A stretch of 64,000 nucleotides of DNA, taken from the NCBI GenBank assembly GCA_013791955.1, contig VMSW01000001.1, positions 1 through 64,000 of the forward strand, given 5' to 3'. The notes under the pieces were generated by a model that did not search any database, was not told the origin of the DNA, and was given only the letters and a program-made list of their open reading frames with translations. The position numbers were made by a program, and so were the translations under genes. This stretch comes from Propionicimonas sp. GTDB taxonomy: Bacteria > Actinomycetota > Actinomycetes > Propionibacteriales > Propionibacteriaceae. The stretch's first letter is position 1; each line of letters starts with the position of its first letter. Shown here piece after piece: positions 60,346 to 64,000 of this stretch.

Positions 60346-62829
60346 GTGGTCGGCATCGTCGTCGTTTCCCACAGCCCACGCCTCGCGGAGGCAGCCGTGG
60401 ATCTTGCGCTCGAAATGGTCCACGGCGAGCGCCCGTTGATCGCGCTGGCGGCCGGCACCGCCGATGGCCGGATCGGCACCGACCCGATCCGGGTGAGCGA
60501 GGCCGTCATTGAGGTGGCTTCGCCGGACGGGGTGCTGGTCTTCATGGATCTGGGCTCGGCGGTCCTCAGCGCCGAACTCGCGTTGGAGGTTCTCGGCGAT
60601 CCCGGCTTCGAGGTGAGGCTCACCAGTGCGCCGTTCGTCGAGGGGATCCTGGCAGCCATCGTCAGCGCCGCCTACGGTGCTGACCTCGACCGGGTGCAGC
60701 GGGAGGCCAGTGGAGCTCTCCTCGCCAAGCGAATGCACCTGGGCGAGGAGATCGGCGATCCCGGATCCCCTGAGGCCGGGCCGGTGGGCCTGGCATCTTC
60801 AGCTGAGATCCACGCCGATGTTCAACTCCTGAACCGAGATGGGCTCCATGCACGACCGGCGGCAATGATCATGGCCGCGCTCACCGGTCTGGACGCCGTG
60901 CTGCGAGTTCAGCGTCGCGACGCAGCCGAGGCTGCTCTTGAAGTGACCGGGCCCACTGCCTTGATGGCGGTAGGCGGCAGGCAAGGGGATCATCTTCGAT
61001 TCGCCGCGGCCGGGCCGGACGCCGAGGTGGCGCTGCAGCGGGTGGGTCAACTGGTTGCGGACGGGTTCGGTGAGTCGACGGTGCAGGCGTGCGAACTTGC
61101 AGCGGATGCGAATGGGTCGGCGTTCGGAGTGAGTCCCGGACGGGTGGCCGGGCGGGTTGTGCGCATGGTCGCGCCGGCTTCGGCGCCCTCGGTGGAGGGC
61201 ACCTTGCCCGACCTCATCCGTCCCGGCGAAGCGGCGCGGATCGATTCGGCCGCGCTTGCGGTTGCCGAGGAACTGCAGGCCCGAGCGGGCATGTCCACGG
61301 CGACTGCCGGCGAGATCCTGGGCGCCACCGCCGAGATCGCGCGGGACGTCGGCCTACTGGGTAAGGCGAAGGACCTGGTTCTGAGCGCGGGACGATCTGC
61401 CGAGCGGGCCGTATGGGAGGCCTACGATTCCCTCGCGGCTGATCTGCGCGCAAGAGGCGGACTAGCTGCGGAGCGGGCGGCCGACGTCATCGACGTGCGC
61501 GACCGAATCGTTGCCAACCTTGAAGGCCGGACCGCCCAGGGACTCCCCGATGAGGATGAGCCCTATGTGCTTGTGGCTGAAGACCTTTCGCCTGCCGACA
61601 CTGCCCTCCTCGACCCGACGCGCTGCCTTGCCCTGGTAACAGAACAGGGTGGACCGACCTCACACACGGCCATCCTTGCTCGGTCTCTGGGCATTCCAGC
61701 CGTGGTTGCGGCAGCAGGAGTCTGGTCCGCACCGCTGGGCGCGGTGCTGTTGGTGGACGGTACGAGCGGTGAACTCATCTGGGACCCCGACGAGGCCAGC
61801 CTCGCCGAGCTGGCCGAACGGCCAGGGGTCGCCGCGTTCTCCGGTCGCGGCGCCACGGCGGACGACAGGCCGATGCCGCTGCTGGCCAACGTGGGCTCTG
61901 GCGAAGACGCCAGGCGGGCCGCCGTGGGCAGAGCTGAAGGGGTTGGCCTGTTCCGGACCGAGTTCTGTTTCCTCGACCGATTGGACGCACCGACCGTCGA
62001 GGAGCAGGTCGAGGCGTATCGGGAGGTACTCGCCGCCTTCAGCGGTCGACGAGTGGTCATCCGAACCCTTGACGCTGGCTCGGACAAGCCGCTCTCTTTT
62101 GTTGGGCAGGTGGAGGAGGCGAACCCAGCACTCGGGGTGCGCGGCTACCGCACCTCCGTTACCAGGCCGCAACTGTTGGACACCCAGCTCCTGGCGATAG
62201 CGAAGGCGGCGGCTCTCGAGTCGGCGGACGTGAACGTGATGGCTCCGATGATCACGACCGTCGAGGAGGCCGCCGCCTTCGTGTCCCGGTGCCATGACCA
62301 CGGGATCGCAAAGGCTGGGGTGATGATCGAGACGCCAGCAGCTGCGCTCCTGGCAGACCGCCTGCTGCCGATCGTCGACTTCGTCAGCATCGGGACGAAC
62401 GACCTCACGCAGTACGTGATGGCGGCGGATCGGCTCGTCGGGTCGCTCGCGTCGCTCAATGATCCCTGGCAACCCGCGGTGCTTCGACTCATCGAGCGAG
62501 TCGGCCAGGCGGGCCAGGCAGCCGGCGTCCCCGTCGGTGTGTGTGGTGAGGCTGCCGCCAATCCGCATCTGGCGGTGGTCTTGACCGGACTGGGAGTCAC
62601 CAGCCTGTCCATGACGTCGCGTGCCATTCCGGCCGTAGCCGACCAACTCTCCAGGGTCGACCAGGGCTGCTGCCGAGCGGCCGCGAGGGCTGCGGTCGCC
62701 GCAGCCACAGCCAACCAGGCGCGTTCGCAGGTTGGGGGGATCCTCGGTTACGCCAACGGAGGGTCGTCCAGTTCGCAGCAGTTGGCTCCGTATTCGGCGA
62801 TCGTCGGGGCCCGGTCAGCGAGTTGCTGA
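60346..62829 (+). CDS. dhaM: DhaM phosphotransferase fused to HPr and a complete enzyme I
   Basis: The 827-residue protein holds three PTS modules. The EIIA-Man-like DhaM domain (about 1-130) has the active His in VVVSHSPRLAEA at residue 9. HPr follows (about 157-245) with NRDGLHARPAAM and its His near 168. Enzyme I (about 260-780) has the swivelling-domain His in GGPTSHTAI near 440 and the PEP-barrel motifs RTEF near 540 and GVCGEAAANP near 730. E. coli DhaM has HPr and a truncated enzyme I part; here the PEP-binding domain is complete, so the protein may phosphorylate DhaL-ADP from PEP alone. Start is GTG 60346, two bases after dhaL. The last 50 residues are Ala/Ser-rich. Confidence 0.93.
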   Translation: MVGIVVVSHSPRLAEAAVDLALEMVHGERPLIALAAGTADGRIGTDPIRVSEAVIEVASPDGVLVFMDLGSAVLSAELALEVLGDPGFEVRLTSAPFVEGILAAIVSAAYGADLDRVQREASGALLAKRMHLGEEIGDPGSPEAGPVGLASSAEIHADVQLLNRDGLHARPAAMIMAALTGLDAVLRVQRRDAAEAALEVTGPTALMAVGGRQGDHLRFAAAGPDAEVALQRVGQLVADGFGESTVQACELAADANGSAFGVSPGRVAGRVVRMVAPASAPSVEGTLPDLIRPGEAARIDSAALAVAEELQARAGMSTATAGEILGATAEIARDVGLLGKAKDLVLSAGRSAERAVWEAYDSLAADLRARGGLAAERAADVIDVRDRIVANLEGRTAQGLPDEDEPYVLVAEDLSPADTALLDPTRCLALVTEQGGPTSHTAILARSLGIPAVVAAAGVWSAPLGAVLLVDGTSGELIWDPDEASLAELAERPGVAAFSGRGATADDRPMPLLANVGSGEDARRAAVGRAEGVGLFRTEFCFLDRLDAPTVEEQVEAYREVLAAFSGRRVVIRTLDAGSDKPLSFVGQVEEANPALGVRGYRTSVTRPQLLDTQLLAIAKAAALESADVNVMAPMITTVEEAAAFVSRCHDHGIAKAGVMIETPAAALLADRLLPIVDFVSIGTNDLTQYVMAADRLVGSLASLNDPWQPAVLRLIERVGQAGQAAGVPVGVCGEAAANPHLAVVLTGLGVTSLSMTSRAIPAVADQLSRVDQGCCRAAARAAVAAATANQARSQVGGILGYANGGSSSSQQLAPYSAIVGARSASC

Positions 62830-62904
62830 ACTCATTCGACCTTCAGCGAACCGACCAGAACCGGAGCGGGTAGACGAGCCTGGCACGCGTCCGAATGCGT
62901 GCGA

Positions 62905-63140
62905 CCGGGCCGCGACTTCAGAGCCGTTTCGGGAGGCCGGCCCCGAGGCGGCCGCGCCGGCGTCCGTCGTTCAGGCTGGCTGGGGGAGGAGTCTCCGCCC
63001 GGACGGTCTTTCGCCACTTCGCCACGAAAAGCGACCTCGTGCTCGGCTGGCTGCCCATGGTTGAGGCGTTCGTGCAGGACCTGCCGCTCATTCGGCCGCG
63101 CCACCCACTGCGGAAGGGCCTGCCCCGCGTTCGGTTGTAA
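62905..63140 (+). pseudogene. Frameshifted TetR remnant in a 436-bp gene-poor stretch
   Basis: The space 62830-63265 holds no intact gene. One frame reads ATSEPFREAGPEAAAPASVV and looks like the first TetR helices; after a shift near 62985 a second frame reads VSARTVFRHFATKSDLVL, the TetR recognition helix and following motif, then GWLPMVEAFVQDLPL before running into unrelated sequence and a stop at 63140. The reading suggests a decayed N-terminal TetR fragment. The rest of this space shows nothing recognisable. Confidence 0.6.
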
Positions 63141-63265
63141 GAACCCCACAACCTTGGCGGCTGATTCTTGGGTATTAGAGGCTCACTTTTGGCGGGTGTG
63201 TCCAGTTGGATCGATACGACGCCCATCGGAGGGGTCTGTCGGTTGTCAACGTCGAGGAGGACCCC

Positions 63266-64000
63266 TTGTTCCGTCGCATCGTGATCGTTAATCGTGGTGA
63301 GGCGGCGATGCGGCTCATCCACGCGGTCCGCGACTTGAACGCGGAACGGCTGGGCGCCGACCCGATCACCACGATCGCGCTGTACACCGATGGCGAAAAG
63401 GCGGCGATGTTCGTCCGGGAGGCCGACGAGGCGTACCCGATCGGACCGGCCTCAGCGCGTCCCTACCTCGACCACGAACTGTTGATGCGGGTGCTCACCG
63501 AAGCGCGCGCGGACGCGGTGTGGGTCGGCTGGGGCTTCGTCGCCGAGGACGCCGGCTTCGCCGAGCGGGTCACCGCTGCGGGCATCACCTTCATCGGGCC
63601 GAGTGCGGACGCGATGCGCAAGCTCGGCGACAAGATCGGCTCCAAGTTGCTCGCCGAGCAGGTCGGTGTGCCGGTCGCGCCGTGGAGTGGCGGCGGCCTC
63701 GACTCCTTGGACGACGCTCTCGCAGCAGCCGAGCGGGTCGGCTACCCGCTGATGTTGAAGGCCACCGCCGGCGGTGGCGGACGCGGCATCCGACGAGTCG
63801 ACTCCGCCGATGACCTCACCGACGCCTACCAACGCACCCGCGATGAGGCGCAGCGCGCCTTCGGTTCGGGGGTGGTGTTCCTGGAGAAGCTGGTCACCGG
63901 CGCCCGGCACGTCGAAGTGCAGGTGATCGCTGACGCCCACGGCACGGCCTGGGCGCTGGGCGTGCGGGACTGCACGGTGCAGCGGCGCAACCAGAAAGTA
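63266..64000 (+). CDS. Biotin carboxylase part of an acyl-CoA carboxylase, truncated by the window edge
   Basis: The visible 245 residues begin at a TTG (63266) with GAGGAGG five bases upstream and read LFRRIVIVNRGEAAMRLIHAVRDL, the N-terminal domain of biotin carboxylases, then GPSADAMRKLGDKIGSKLLAEQ and the glycine-rich ATP-grasp loop in KATAGGGGRGIR near residue 174, with HVEVQV near 218. It would carboxylate biotin with ATP and bicarbonate. The NRGEAAMRLIHAVR opening matches the long actinobacterial carboxylases that also contain a carboxyltransferase part, but that region is outside the window. The 3' end is missing. Confidence 0.88.
   Translation, partial: MFRRIVIVNRGEAAMRLIHAVRDLNAERLGADPITTIALYTDGEKAAMFVREADEAYPIGPASARPYLDHELLMRVLTEARADAVWVGWGFVAEDAGFAERVTAAGITFIGPSADAMRKLGDKIGSKLLAEQVGVPVAPWSGGGLDSLDDALAAAERVGYPLMLKATAGGGGRGIRRVDSADDLTDAYQRTRDEAQRAFGSGVVFLEKLVTGARHVEVQVIADAHGTAWALGVRDCTVQRRNQKV

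Overview
The window is a high-GC chromosomal segment, and the gene content points to an actinobacterium. The crgA-trpG-pknB-pbpA-rodA-pstP-fhaB-fhaA block with a tRNA-Leu beside it is the layout known from Mycobacterium and relatives. The fused cydDC, the probable leaderless starts and the long biotin-dependent carboxylase fit too. A member of the Propionibacteriales is plausible, but that placement is inference. No phage, transposase, CRISPR array or integrase was found.

Layout. 0-1.8 kb: two small membrane proteins diverge from a TetR regulator across a double operator. 1.8-8.5 kb: cytochrome bd oxidase (cydA, cydB, fused cydDC) diverges from a BlaI/MecI-type regulator. 8.5-17 kb: a YetF-like protein, a secreted esterase, a TetR-controlled heterodimeric ABC exporter, a VOC protein and an S9 peptidase. 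17-23.6 kb: a 1232-residue HTH/STAND-NTPase/WD40 protein, a zinc alcohol dehydrogenase and a class II lysyl-tRNA synthetase-like protein. 23.6-25.5 kb: arsenate reduction locus (two reductases and an ArsR-phosphatase fusion). 25.5-35.9 kb: cell-wall and kinase signalling block, a pyruvyl-transferase-like protein and tRNA-Leu(CAG). 36-42.3 kb: copper locus (two-component system, multicopper oxidase, CopB-type ATPase, Met-rich membrane protein). 42.5-46.2 kb: second arsenic locus (arsM, arsR, TauE-like, arsR, ArsP-like permease, small thioredoxin-like protein). 46.4-54.2 kb: a secreted-type endonuclease/phosphatase fold protein, then a LacI-controlled sugar ABC transporter whose operon ends in a double-esterase fusion. 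54.3-56.8 kb: DUF389 protein, glutathione peroxidase, nitrilase family amidase and tRNA-Ser(GGA). 57-62.8 kb: IclR-controlled dihydroxyacetone operon (aquaglyceroporin, DhaK, DhaL, and a DhaM fused to HPr and a complete enzyme I). 62.8-64 kb: a frameshifted TetR remnant and the start of a biotin carboxylase cut by the window edge.

The genes work together in clear modules: respiration under low oxygen (cyd), envelope growth controlled by Ser/Thr phosphorylation, metal and metalloid resistance (copper, arsenate, methylated arsenic), sugar uptake with de-esterification, and C3 (glycerone) phosphorylation from PEP.

The most unusual sequence-level feature is a dispersed repeat with the core CCCTGAGCxxGTCGAAGGGT. 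It fills every roomy convergent gene junction seen here and also lies in frame inside the linkers of two ABC proteins. Other points of interest are operator pairs that link neighbouring promoters in the arsenic and copper loci, the double-esterase fusion, and the DhaM-HPr-enzyme I fusion.
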